Positions 49,191 through 57,161 of a stretch of 64,000 bases of DNA are shown in pieces. Positions within the stretch are counted from its first letter, which is position 1; every line of letters starts with the position of its first letter. This DNA is from Bacteroidota bacterium (GTDB lineage: Bacteria > Bacteroidota > Ignavibacteria > UBA10030): positions 62,001-126,000 of the forward strand of contig JALONQ010000008.1 of NCBI GenBank assembly GCA_025454835.1, in the 5' to 3' direction. Below the pieces are notes generated by a model that saw only the letters and a program-made list of their open reading frames with translations, was not told the DNA's origin and made no database searches. The position numbers and the translations under genes are program-made.

Positions 49191-50723
49191 CTAATGTCGC
49201 GTCTTTGCATACAGCTGATTCACTCGCTCGAGAAGTATGGCAGCGCCAGGCTCCTTCGGGGTTGCTTTGATCTTCGCCACCCTGCTCATGAGAGCTTCGA
49301 TGTCAGGACTCGCAACGCGAATCTCTTCTCTTACATAGTTGAGGAATGCAACCTTTGCATATGTGGCATTCTGAAGTTCTCTAGCCTCCTCAATGGCTTC
49401 CAAGTACTGGAATCTGCCTAATAACAGTTGTCCTGTTCGGAAACTCACCAGTCCAGCGGTTGCTTTCAGACATACTTGTGCAGCTTGATCCTCTACTTGG
49501 TCGACGTTAATGCGGTCAAGCCACCCTTGTGCCTCTGAAGCCTTTCCATTTAACGCCAAAGAATATGCAAGGTTGTTTATCAATTGGGAATCATTGGGAT
49601 TCGATTCTAACGCAGCCCGACAAAATGTCTCCGCGGCATCATGATTGTCTAGCATTACCGCCAACACATAGGAGCCAAGCATTGCAGGCCTTCGGGCGAA
49701 GGGCATATCAAGGAACCAATTCTCTGCATGTGTAACAGAATCCATCCACCTGTTTTCGTTGAATGAGTTCAGCGCAAGTGCTTCGTGATTCTTCTTCAAA
49801 TCGAATTCACTCGGGTCACAGTAGAACAGGGGGTCTTTTCCCAGAGCCCACTCGACCTGCGCGAGAGCGTTGTCGTTCGGGTCCTGTATGGCTCTCCGCA
49901 AGAGATCGCGACTGCGGCGCCTATTGCCATCAAGCAGTTCGATTGAACCTAGCGCGCTTGCAAGTTCAGCTGTGCTAAAGTCCGAGTGTTGACCTGATTC
50001 CAATAGACGTTTTGCAGTCTTGATGTTTCGAGAGTGGTGTCCGAGTGTCGACGAAAGCGCAATCTCGGTGGAGAGTAGCCACGGATCGGTGGTCGTAAGC
50101 GGCAGATTCCTGAATAGGTTCAGGGCTCTTTCAGGTTCGTCGTAATGCGCGCAAATCCTGGCAAATGACCTCAAGACGAATCGATTCTCCGGTGCGATTG
50201 CTAACGCGAGACGAATACTCTTTTCTGCTTGAGAGCGCTGACCTAGTATGGAGTACAATCTCGCGAGTTCGACATAGATGAGCGCGTCGCTTGGAAAGCG
50301 GCATGCTGCAACGCGGAGCTGGTGAATTCGTTTGCGAATGCCCTGTTGATTGACCAATCCCTGGAAATCACTCAACTTCAAAGTGCTAGGTTCGGTCCCA
50401 TTCGCCTGGCCCCCGCCTAACACGCGTTCTGCCAAATCACGTTGGAGCGGAGTAGTTACTCGAGGGTGCCGGAGAAGAAACTCCGCAGCATTCCTTGCCT
50501 CGTCGGGGGCCATTCCACCTGCCACTACGGCGGCACTCACAAGATCGGCCGCTGATCCAATGGACTTGTTATCTGTCCATCGCAGAAGTGAATCCGGAAT
50601 TCCAAGTATACTACTACCACCAGTGCGATTAGTCGTGCCCAACTCGCCTAGCGACACTGTATCCGAAAACTTTCGAAAGTTAGGAATCGTGACTCGATTC
50701 CGGAGATTAAGTATTTGAGCCAT
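49191..50723 (-). CDS. TPR-repeat protein embedded in the hsd operon
   Basis: A 510-residue protein of mostly helical TPR-like repeats, for example ALIYVELARLYSILGQRSQ, ALAIAPENRFVLRSFARI, ALESNPNDSQLINNLAYSL and AQGWLDRI. The N-terminus (about 1-110) is not repeat-like. No catalytic motif is visible. It starts 7 nt after the kinase stop, so the pair is probably a unit in which the TPR protein is a scaffold, sensor or substrate of the kinase (inference). By eye its base composition is more AT-rich than the hsd genes. Confidence 0.75.
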   Translation of the reverse strand: MAQILNLRNRVTIPNFRKFSDTVSLGELGTTNRTGGSSILGIPDSLLRWTDNKSIGSAADLVSAAVVAGGMAPDEARNAAEFLLRHPRVTTPLQRDLAERVLGGGQANGTEPSTLKLSDFQGLVNQQGIRKRIHQLRVAACRFPSDALIYVELARLYSILGQRSQAEKSIRLALAIAPENRFVLRSFARICAHYDEPERALNLFRNLPLTTTDPWLLSTEIALSSTLGHHSRNIKTAKRLLESGQHSDFSTAELASALGSIELLDGNRRRSRDLLRRAIQDPNDNALAQVEWALGKDPLFYCDPSEFDLKKNHEALALNSFNENRWMDSVTHAENWFLDMPFARRPAMLGSYVLAVMLDNHDAAETFCRAALESNPNDSQLINNLAYSLALNGKASEAQGWLDRINVDQVEDQAAQVCLKATAGLVSFRTGQLLLGRFQYLEAIEEARELQNATYAKVAFLNYVREEIRVASPDIEALMSRVAKIKATPKEPGAAILLERVNQLYAKTRH

Positions 50724-50730
50724 AGGACAG

Positions 50731-51786
50731 CTATCGGTTGATGTGAAGTCTAGCTTTGTAGTGAAGCAAATCCAAACTCGAAATCACGCGATCAAAGTCG
50801 TATTGATTAGGAGGTGAACCAATCGACTTCGGATGACCTCTTTTCTCTGGCAACGGATGACAGAGGTATTCGACCATTTCCTTCAGACTTGATTTGATCT
50901 CATCCGTCTCACAAAGTGATGCATCAAACTCGTCGAGGGCCTTTCGGAATGCCCCTACTACATATGGCGCTACGTCTCGATAATTGCCAGAGTATCGCTC
51001 CCAACTCACATCGTCGGCAAGGTGTTTGCGAAGCAGGCTGTTCATGGTGACACCTGCGAAGTAGAACACTAGAAGGCTTCCGAAAAGATAGCAGTCTGCT
51101 GCGAACGAGCGAATTTTCCAATCAGAATCCGATCCCGCGTATAGTTCTTCAGGAGGGGCGTAGTTCATATCTCCAGCAAATCTCAAATTCGAATGTGGGC
51201 CGTTGAGGCTTGCGCATGTTGATCTGCCGATATCCCCAATCTTGGTTTCTTCTTTGAAGAGAAGAACATTTGACGGCTTCAAATCTTGATGAGACACATT
51301 CGCGGCATGAAGCTGTCTAAGCCCCGTTGCAACGCTGTGTAGAGATTTCAATTTCCACGCGCTATCAAGTCGGTCTGTATACGTCAGTTTACTGCGCACA
51401 TCGCCGTCGGCCAAATCGAATACAAGGTAGGGTACCACTGTAATTGGATATCCAGTTACGTTCTGCTCTCCTGCGTCCTTGACCAAGAGAATTTTTGTAA
51501 CATGCTTGCCCGCGCAGAGTCTTGACAAATCTCTCTCGTACTTGTAGGCATCAAGCATGTCCGAAATGACGTCGACGACAGGTTTGCCCGAGCCATCAGT
51601 CAGCATTAGGAACCTGGCAAAATTGAACGCCTTGAGAAAGCATATCTGACCCTCCTTCTCGACCTTATAGCACACGGAAAAGAATGCTCCCGTCGATCCA
51701 GGCGGGCGTTCGATGCGCTCCAGTACTTTCCAGCCGGATTCGAGTACTAGTCCTTGGAGGTTCTCTGCTGCATTGACTTCGCTCAT
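50731..51786 (-). CDS. Hanks-type Ser/Thr protein kinase embedded in the hsd operon
   Basis: A 351-residue cytoplasmic kinase without a transmembrane segment. The likely ATP-anchoring Lys is in ICFLKAFNFARF. The catalytic loop is HAANVSHQDLKPSNVLLF (HQD for HRD), the magnesium loop is KIGDIGRST (DIG for DFG) and the activation segment ends GDMNYAPPEELY. The glycine loop (PPGSTGAFFS) is degenerate. These variants are compatible with activity. An AGGAG site precedes the ATG, 14 nt after hsdS. The gene lies between hsdS and hsdR, and bacterial kinases in such loci are usually tied to phage defence. Confidence 0.88.
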   Translation of the reverse strand: MSEVNAAENLQGLVLESGWKVLERIERPPGSTGAFFSVCYKVEKEGQICFLKAFNFARFLMLTDGSGKPVVDVISDMLDAYKYERDLSRLCAGKHVTKILLVKDAGEQNVTGYPITVVPYLVFDLADGDVRSKLTYTDRLDSAWKLKSLHSVATGLRQLHAANVSHQDLKPSNVLLFKEETKIGDIGRSTCASLNGPHSNLRFAGDMNYAPPEELYAGSDSDWKIRSFAADCYLFGSLLVFYFAGVTMNSLLRKHLADDVSWERYSGNYRDVAPYVVGAFRKALDEFDASLCETDEIKSSLKEMVEYLCHPLPEKRGHPKSIGSPPNQYDFDRVISSLDLLHYKARLHINR

Positions 51787-51800
51787 TGCGGCTTCTCCTG

Positions 51801-53006
51801 TCAGATTGTCACTTTTCCACTCATCAACCTCGGCAACAACAGGTCGCGCGCCATCTTCAGTCTCTCGGACTGTTGCAATAGATTCAGAATTTGGTTGAAC
51901 ATGGGGCTGACCTTTGCCTCGAACAGGTCGAACAGTTGATTTGTCGGCATAAGGATTCGAGCTGCCTTGAATGCGTCCAGTACGATCGCGTCGAATACCG
52001 CCCCCACCGCGTGCTGTTTGAACTGTTCCGTGTTCGCCTGAAGCGCCGAATAGAGGAAATAGGTCCCGATGCCGTCATTCCCTTTCAGCGCAAAACTCGA
52101 CTGACTCATCGCCATGGGCACGGCGGCAATGTTGAGCGCCCCAACAGTACCGCGCGCGGTGATGAAGATCGTTCCCGGCTCGAAAAGAGCGCTGTTACAG
52201 TTCCTGAGCCCATCCTCGGTGATCGTACGTTCCGTACGGAGCACGAACGTATGGTCGACAATGTCTTTGGGCGTGAAGAACGGAATCTCGCCGTCCCAGT
52301 ATTCACCCTTGGTGGTCCGCGGAGTTCCTCCGCTCATGATTTTGGCGATCTGATTTACGGGCTTCCTCTCCCACCCCCGCGGAATTCCGTCTTCAATCTT
52401 CAGCTTCTCGTACCCCGGGAACCGGAGCCGGACGAACCACTCTTTGTAGATCTGCCGGGCGGCGTCTTCGAGAAGTGCGATTCGTTCTGAATTGTTGGCA
52501 ATAAGATCATCGACCTTCGCCAAGAACTGACCGATCTTGTGCTGAACCTTTAGCTCGGGGAGGTTGTCCACCTTGAGCTTTCGGATGTCGGCCATGTTGA
52601 CATGTCGAGCAGTAGCTCCAGTCTCTCCCGCAAGGAGTCGTCCTTGTTGTCCCGGCGCAAGAAGGTAATAGCACAAATAGTCAGGATCGACATGCTTTTT
52701 GTTCGGCCTCAAATGAACGGTTCGTTGACCCAAACATACTTGTTGATCTTCACGTACAATTGCCACATTTCCTGCCGGCGCTTCGCGAGCCAGAATCAAA
52801 TCCCCCGGTTTCGGCGTGGCTCTTCGAATTCGTTGTTGGTAGATGTCTTCTGATACCCGGTGAACGTCTTTCAAAATGAGCCTGCCTCTTCCAACGTTTG
52901 GCGTCCGAATGAGGGGATATCCTTCCTCTTCCGCCTTAGCCGTCGTGTGAAGGCAGTCCACTATGAATTCGCAAACATCGTTGAGTGTACGCGACATCGT
53001 CGTCAT
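51801..53006 (-). CDS. hsdS: Type I restriction-modification specificity subunit
   Basis: A 401-residue protein with two target recognition domains (about 1-150 and 200-360) separated and followed by conserved helices (LPELKVQHKIGQFLAKVDDL and the C-terminal LQQSERLKMARDLLLPRLM). It recognises a bipartite DNA target that cannot be predicted here. It overlaps hsdM by ATGA. Confidence 0.95.
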   Translation of the reverse strand: MTTMSRTLNDVCEFIVDCLHTTAKAEEEGYPLIRTPNVGRGRLILKDVHRVSEDIYQQRIRRATPKPGDLILAREAPAGNVAIVREDQQVCLGQRTVHLRPNKKHVDPDYLCYYLLAPGQQGRLLAGETGATARHVNMADIRKLKVDNLPELKVQHKIGQFLAKVDDLIANNSERIALLEDAARQIYKEWFVRLRFPGYEKLKIEDGIPRGWERKPVNQIAKIMSGGTPRTTKGEYWDGEIPFFTPKDIVDHTFVLRTERTITEDGLRNCNSALFEPGTIFITARGTVGALNIAAVPMAMSQSSFALKGNDGIGTYFLYSALQANTEQFKQHAVGAVFDAIVLDAFKAARILMPTNQLFDLFEAKVSPMFNQILNLLQQSERLKMARDLLLPRLMSGKVTI

Positions 53007-55153
53007 TCCACGATCTGATTGAGTCCTGCCTCAACATCCTTTGCCAACTCAGCGGCCTTCATGTTTAGCCTGTTTAGTTCTGATAAGGTGCCCCTGATGG
53101 CATCTTCGAAGTCAAATTCTTCGTCATCCTCAACCTGAGCTACCCCCACATACCTCCCCGGCGTGAGACTCCAGTCGTTGGCCTTGATCTCCTTCCGGTC
53201 GACCAGCTTCACGAGTCCCTCCACGTCCGCAAGCTTCGCGTCGGGGAACCGCGTCTGCAGCCAGTGGGCTTGGTGATGGAAATAGACAGGACGGCGCAAC
53301 TGGGCGACCGCTTCGTCTCTTACTGCCTCAAGGTCCTTGAGCATCCGCTTGACCGCCCGAGTGTCCCAGTTGAGCGCCTTCTTGTCGTTGTCGTTTCCCT
53401 TTTCGCTGTTTAAGCCAGAGCCATTCTTCGCGTCGTTTACGATAGTGTCGGCTGCATCCACCGCCTTTCCGGCGAGCTTCACGACGTGCTCCAGTAGCTT
53501 CACCTGTTGCTTCAGTTTCTCCGCAACGGAGGCGAACGACTCCTGAACCTTGATCTGAACCCCGTTCTTCTCCGGGATCTTGCGAGCGTGCGCTTCCAAG
53601 AAGTCCCGAATCGCCTTCAACACGCTTTTCTTGCCGGTCGAATACTCCGCCATCGCGGCAGTCCATTCTGCCACGGTTGCCTCAAAAGGCTCCTTGGCCG
53701 ACTTTTCAACCTTGGCACTCTTCAATGCCTCGGAGAGGTCATCGACGGCTTTGCTGACTGGCTCCAATGAAGTCTCGAACGCCGCCAGACGCTCCGCCAC
53801 CGGTCCGCATTCATCGCACATCGACATGAGATACTCTTTAACGAGCCCCAGATACCGGTCCGATTCCCCTCGGTAGAGCCACACAATGGCCGTGAGATTC
53901 TGCTCCTGCTCGGGCGAAAAGTCGTTCACCTTGCGCGACACCTTGTGGTATAAGTTGCGTGCGTCGATCATGAGCACCTTGTTGAGCCGTTCCTTCGGCT
54001 TCCCCTTGTCGAAGAACCAGAGTTCACACGGAACAGTGCGGGTGTAGAAGAAGTTGGACCGAATGGCAATCATCACGTCCGCATGCCCGGTCTCGACGAT
54101 CTTGCGCCGAACCTCTTTTTCGCCATGACCGGCACTCGATGCCTGCGACGACATGACAAACCCCGCCCGGCCCTTGGAATTCAAGTAAGCGTAGAAGTAG
54201 GAGATCCAGATGTAGTTCCCGTTCGAGACGGTTTTTTTCTTTTTGTTGACCCCCGGCAGGCCGAACGGTAAACGACCTGAGTTTTTTACCTTTTCCGCAT
54301 CGATCTCGTCCACGTTGAACGGCGGATTGGCCATGACAAAGTCGGCCTTGCCCCCCAATGCATGTGCGTCCGTGTAGTATGAGTTTCCTTCGATGATCTT
54401 CCCTTCCAGCCCGTGCACCGCCAGGTTCATCTTGGCGAACCGGATGGTCGTGGCAGACTTCTCCTGTCCGTAAAACGTCACTGCCTTGTGAGCCTTCTTC
54501 CCCACTTTCTCCATGAAATGGCTGGACTGGACCAGCATGCCGGCCGAGCCGCAGGCGGGGTCGAAGACAATGCCGTGGTCGGGCTCGATGACGTTGACGA
54601 TGGTCTGGACGAGCGAAACCGGTGTGTAGAACTCGCCCCCGTCGTGCGCCTTCTCGGCGGCAAACTTCATCAGGAAGTACTCATAGATCCGTCCGAAGAG
54701 GTCCCCGTTCGTCGTGTTGAGCGCGGAGTCGTCAAAGGTGCGGAGGAGTCCGCGGATCACCTCGGGTTCCAGCTTGGAGTAGTCCTTGGGCAGAATACCG
54801 GAAAGGAGTTCGCTGTTGTCCTTTTCGATGCTTTCCATCGCAAAGGCGAGCGCCTTTCCGGGGTCCTCCTCTTCCGGCAGGTTGACGAGCACATCCCAAC
54901 GGGCTTCCTCTCTCAAAAAGAGGGCTGCTTCCCGGTTGAAATGCTCTTTTGTCAACGGCGCGGATACACCTCCGCGCTTGACGAGGGTCGGCTCCACCTT
55001 GGCCTTCACCTTCAGGAAGCGATTGTAGGCGTGGCGCAGGAAGATGAGGCCCATGACAGGCAGGAAATACTCGTTGGAGCCAAGCCCGGAATTGGCCCGC
55101 ATTTGGTCCGCCGAGTTCCAGAGGCGTTTCTCAAGCTGTTCGATGTTTTCCAT
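53003..55153 (-). CDS. hsdM: Type I restriction-modification DNA methyltransferase subunit
   Basis: A 716-residue N6-adenine methyltransferase. An N-terminal helical domain starts ENIEQLEKRLWNSADQMR. The SAM-binding motif is FDPACGSAGMLVQSSHF and the catalytic motif IV is VMANPPFNVDEID. The C-terminal 250 residues are helical and longer than in short HsdM proteins. It methylates host DNA with HsdS. Its first 23 nt overlap the end of the AbiEii-like gene, tying it to the toxin-antitoxin pair. Confidence 0.95.
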   Translation of the reverse strand: MENIEQLEKRLWNSADQMRANSGLGSNEYFLPVMGLIFLRHAYNRFLKVKAKVEPTLVKRGGVSAPLTKEHFNREAALFLREEARWDVLVNLPEEEDPGKALAFAMESIEKDNSELLSGILPKDYSKLEPEVIRGLLRTFDDSALNTTNGDLFGRIYEYFLMKFAAEKAHDGGEFYTPVSLVQTIVNVIEPDHGIVFDPACGSAGMLVQSSHFMEKVGKKAHKAVTFYGQEKSATTIRFAKMNLAVHGLEGKIIEGNSYYTDAHALGGKADFVMANPPFNVDEIDAEKVKNSGRLPFGLPGVNKKKKTVSNGNYIWISYFYAYLNSKGRAGFVMSSQASSAGHGEKEVRRKIVETGHADVMIAIRSNFFYTRTVPCELWFFDKGKPKERLNKVLMIDARNLYHKVSRKVNDFSPEQEQNLTAIVWLYRGESDRYLGLVKEYLMSMCDECGPVAERLAAFETSLEPVSKAVDDLSEALKSAKVEKSAKEPFEATVAEWTAAMAEYSTGKKSVLKAIRDFLEAHARKIPEKNGVQIKVQESFASVAEKLKQQVKLLEHVVKLAGKAVDAADTIVNDAKNGSGLNSEKGNDNDKKALNWDTRAVKRMLKDLEAVRDEAVAQLRRPVYFHHQAHWLQTRFPDAKLADVEGLVKLVDRKEIKANDWSLTPGRYVGVAQVEDDEEFDFEDAIRGTLSELNRLNMKAAELAKDVEAGLNQIVE

Positions 55154-55994
55154 CTAAGATCCCAAGCCGAAGTTGATTGATCATATCCAGTTGCATCGCT
55201 CGTTCGCGATCGACATCGAAACGATGTTCCATCATCGCGTACGCCAGAGCACCGCCCTTTTCTCCCAATTCTCTTTCAAGCAGAGGTAGAATCCAGGCCA
55301 GGCTCTCGGCAGAGGCAATTTGGGCAATGTCGCGTCCGAGCAGCCTGGGGCCGATATTGCCATAGTCAAAGCCGTCCTCCTCCACCAAATCCGCATCGCG
55401 CCCGTAGATGCGGTCTTCTTGCCCTGCGTCAGCGTAGTGCATCATAATATAGGCGATATCCTTGGCGTCATTGTCCCGGCTTCGGTCTTCATCCCAGGCA
55501 ATTAGCTTGAGGATCACCAAGCCGGGCGCCGTGCAGACTCGAATCGTGAGTTCATCCGATGCACGGACGGCAATGGCAGCCTTGTACGCTTCCTCGAAAC
55601 CCACCATGGTCATGATTCGATCAGACTGTGGCCACTGGATCTTCCCCTTGGGGACCTCTATGTCCCCAAAGGGCAGTACATCGACGATCATGCCCGATTC
55701 ATGTATCAGTCTGTACCCGTGTGTTCGGCTACGGTGGAAACGCGTATAAGAGGCCAATGTGCCAACCACAGATTGGAACTCCTCCCAACTCGCGACACGC
55801 AATCCGACGTCAACGTCATTTGTGGCCGCTCTTGCTGCAATGCCGAAGATCAATTCGAACAGAATATCTCGGGCTCTTGCTCCAACAAAGAAGAATTCCG
55901 TTTGGGTCTCGTCGAGAACCCGGACTAGATCCCCGATGACCACTCGTAATTGTGGATCAATCTTGTTCGAAATATCGGCGTAGATACTGATCAT
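55131..55994 (-). CDS. AbiEii-like nucleotidyltransferase (putative toxin)
   Basis: A 287-residue protein with the minimal nucleotidyltransferase fold. FFFVGARARDILFELIFG, then the paired Asp in ATNDVDVGLRV, are the catalytic GG/GS and DxD equivalents. IVDVLPFGD supplies the third acidic residue. It resembles the predicted nucleotidyltransferases paired with AbiEi-like regulators in type IV-like toxin-antitoxin systems. It overlaps the regulator by 38 nt and hsdM by 23 nt. Confidence 0.82.
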   Translation of the reverse strand: MISIYADISNKIDPQLRVVIGDLVRVLDETQTEFFFVGARARDILFELIFGIAARAATNDVDVGLRVASWEEFQSVVGTLASYTRFHRSRTHGYRLIHESGMIVDVLPFGDIEVPKGKIQWPQSDRIMTMVGFEEAYKAAIAVRASDELTIRVCTAPGLVILKLIAWDEDRSRDNDAKDIAYIMMHYADAGQEDRIYGRDADLVEEDGFDYGNIGPRLLGRDIAQIASAESLAWILPLLERELGEKGGALAYAMMEHRFDVDRERAMQLDMINQLRLGILDGKHRTA

Positions 55995-56985
55995 ACACCA
56001 TTTGGGCGGTTTGAATATTGCGAGCTTCGTTGGTCGCCATCAGATCGGCATATACCAGAAGCGGAGGTGCGACGTTCGGGTTGGGCTCTTGTGTGTCGAA
56101 TCTCCAGAACCTGTCTCTGATCTCGACCATGCCGTATTCATCTTTTCGAAGCTTCAGATCCAGCATCAGTTCGTTGGTCGGACGGTGAACATACATTGTG
56201 ATGACCTCCGGCTTCAGAAATCGGGTGAGAAAGTGCCCTCCCACTTCTCCACCCCATTGCGCTCTGTGCCGCGTTAGGTCCGCCTTCTGCCAGAAATCTG
56301 GTTGCTTGGCGGCAAATCTTCCAATGAGTTTCTTCGGACGAAGACGGTTGGTGTACGCTTGCGTCCAGAGATTCAGGAGGTCCTTACGGCGAGTCAGGGT
56401 ACGTCGATTGTTGGGGTGTTCAATTAAGTAGCCTTTTTGTGCGAGCTGTTTCATAACTCCGGCAACAGTGCCCAGTGCCACCTGTGCTGCTTGCGTGATC
56501 TCCCGATAGTTCGCGTTCAACAGTTCCGGCTTGCACATAAGCGCAAACGCGACGCGAATACCCGCCACGCCAAAAAGCTCCTCGCGTGCCTTCCATGTAT
56601 CCCGCGCACGACGATGGGCCTGGATGTGAATGTAGGTCTGTTGCCCTCGGAGGAATGCGTTGCCCGTGGCGTCAAGGAATTGAACGCCAAGTTCTCGCAT
56701 CGCATTGGCGAGCTGCGGATACGCGTATCGAGTAACGAGAATCCAGTGCTCCTTCGCTTGTCCGAGCCGTTCGGCCAGTTGACCGATCGTAGCTCCCGTC
56801 AGCGTTTGCTTGACCTCGATGTCGTATTCCCTCATTCCTTCTGGAAATTCAATCAGCACACGCTCATCCGCTCGCAAGAACAACTGGTCTTGTGGCGGTG
56901 GCCCCAGACGTCTGATTTCAATGCCGGTCTGATTCTCGAAGGCCAGGAGCGTCTTTGCCAGTGTATCTTCGACTGGTGTTTTCAT
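55957..56985 (-). CDS. AbiEi-like antitoxin/transcriptional regulator
   Basis: A 342-residue protein of the AbiEi-like group. A N-terminal region with IEVKQTLTGATIGQLAERL and WILVTRYAYPQLANAMREL precedes a winged-helix segment (ITQAAQVALGTVAGVMKQLAQKG, then LIEHPNNRRTLTRRKDLLN). The C-terminal half is the conserved domain that pairs with the nucleotidyltransferase. It is the first gene of the defence operon and directly follows the TTGAAC operator cluster, as expected for an autoregulating antitoxin. Confidence 0.82.
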   Translation of the reverse strand: MKTPVEDTLAKTLLAFENQTGIEIRRLGPPPQDQLFLRADERVLIEFPEGMREYDIEVKQTLTGATIGQLAERLGQAKEHWILVTRYAYPQLANAMRELGVQFLDATGNAFLRGQQTYIHIQAHRRARDTWKAREELFGVAGIRVAFALMCKPELLNANYREITQAAQVALGTVAGVMKQLAQKGYLIEHPNNRRTLTRRKDLLNLWTQAYTNRLRPKKLIGRFAAKQPDFWQKADLTRHRAQWGGEVGGHFLTRFLKPEVITMYVHRPTNELMLDLKLRKDEYGMVEIRDRFWRFDTQEPNPNVAPPLLVYADLMATNEARNIQTAQMVYDQYLRRYFEQD

Positions 56986-56989
56986 TTGC

Positions 56990-57094
56990 GTTCAATAGAA
57001 TCATTAGTTCAGTCGAATTGAACATATATAAATATTGAACGCAATTCAACTTATATTGTTGTTCATTTCGATTGAACATCAAGCAAATATGAAC
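56990..57094 (-). promoter_or_regulatory. Operator/promoter of the defence operon: TTGAAC palindrome cluster
   Basis: An AT-rich 105-nt region contains GTTCAGTCGAATTGAAC (57007-57023), TTGAACGCAATTCAA (57035-57049) and GTTCATTTCGATTGAAC (57061-57077), plus single GTTCA at 56990 and TGAAC at 57090. The first and third are almost identical palindromes 54 bp apart. It lies immediately upstream of the AbiEi-like gene, with TATATA-like -10 candidates between the sites. Confidence 0.75.
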
Positions 57095-57111
57095 AAATTG
57101 CGAAAACCATC

Positions 57112-57137
57112 AAAAAAAGCCCCCAGATCGTGGGGGC
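57112..57137 (-). terminator. Rho-independent terminator of the fucosidase/HypD transcript
   Basis: On the minus strand, GCCCCC / GGGGGC with a 7-nt loop is followed by TTTTTTTG. It lies 25 nt after the GH29 stop and insulates the defence operon promoter. Confidence 0.88.
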
Positions 57138-57161
57138 AACTGCATAAATTCTGAAGCAACG

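Noticed and set aside
44202-56985. BREX or DISARM system (kinase plus methyltransferase plus helicase)
   Set aside because: The methyltransferase, specificity and motor subunits are clear type I HsdM, HsdS and HsdR. No PglZ, BrxC, BrxL or DrmA/B-like gene is present.
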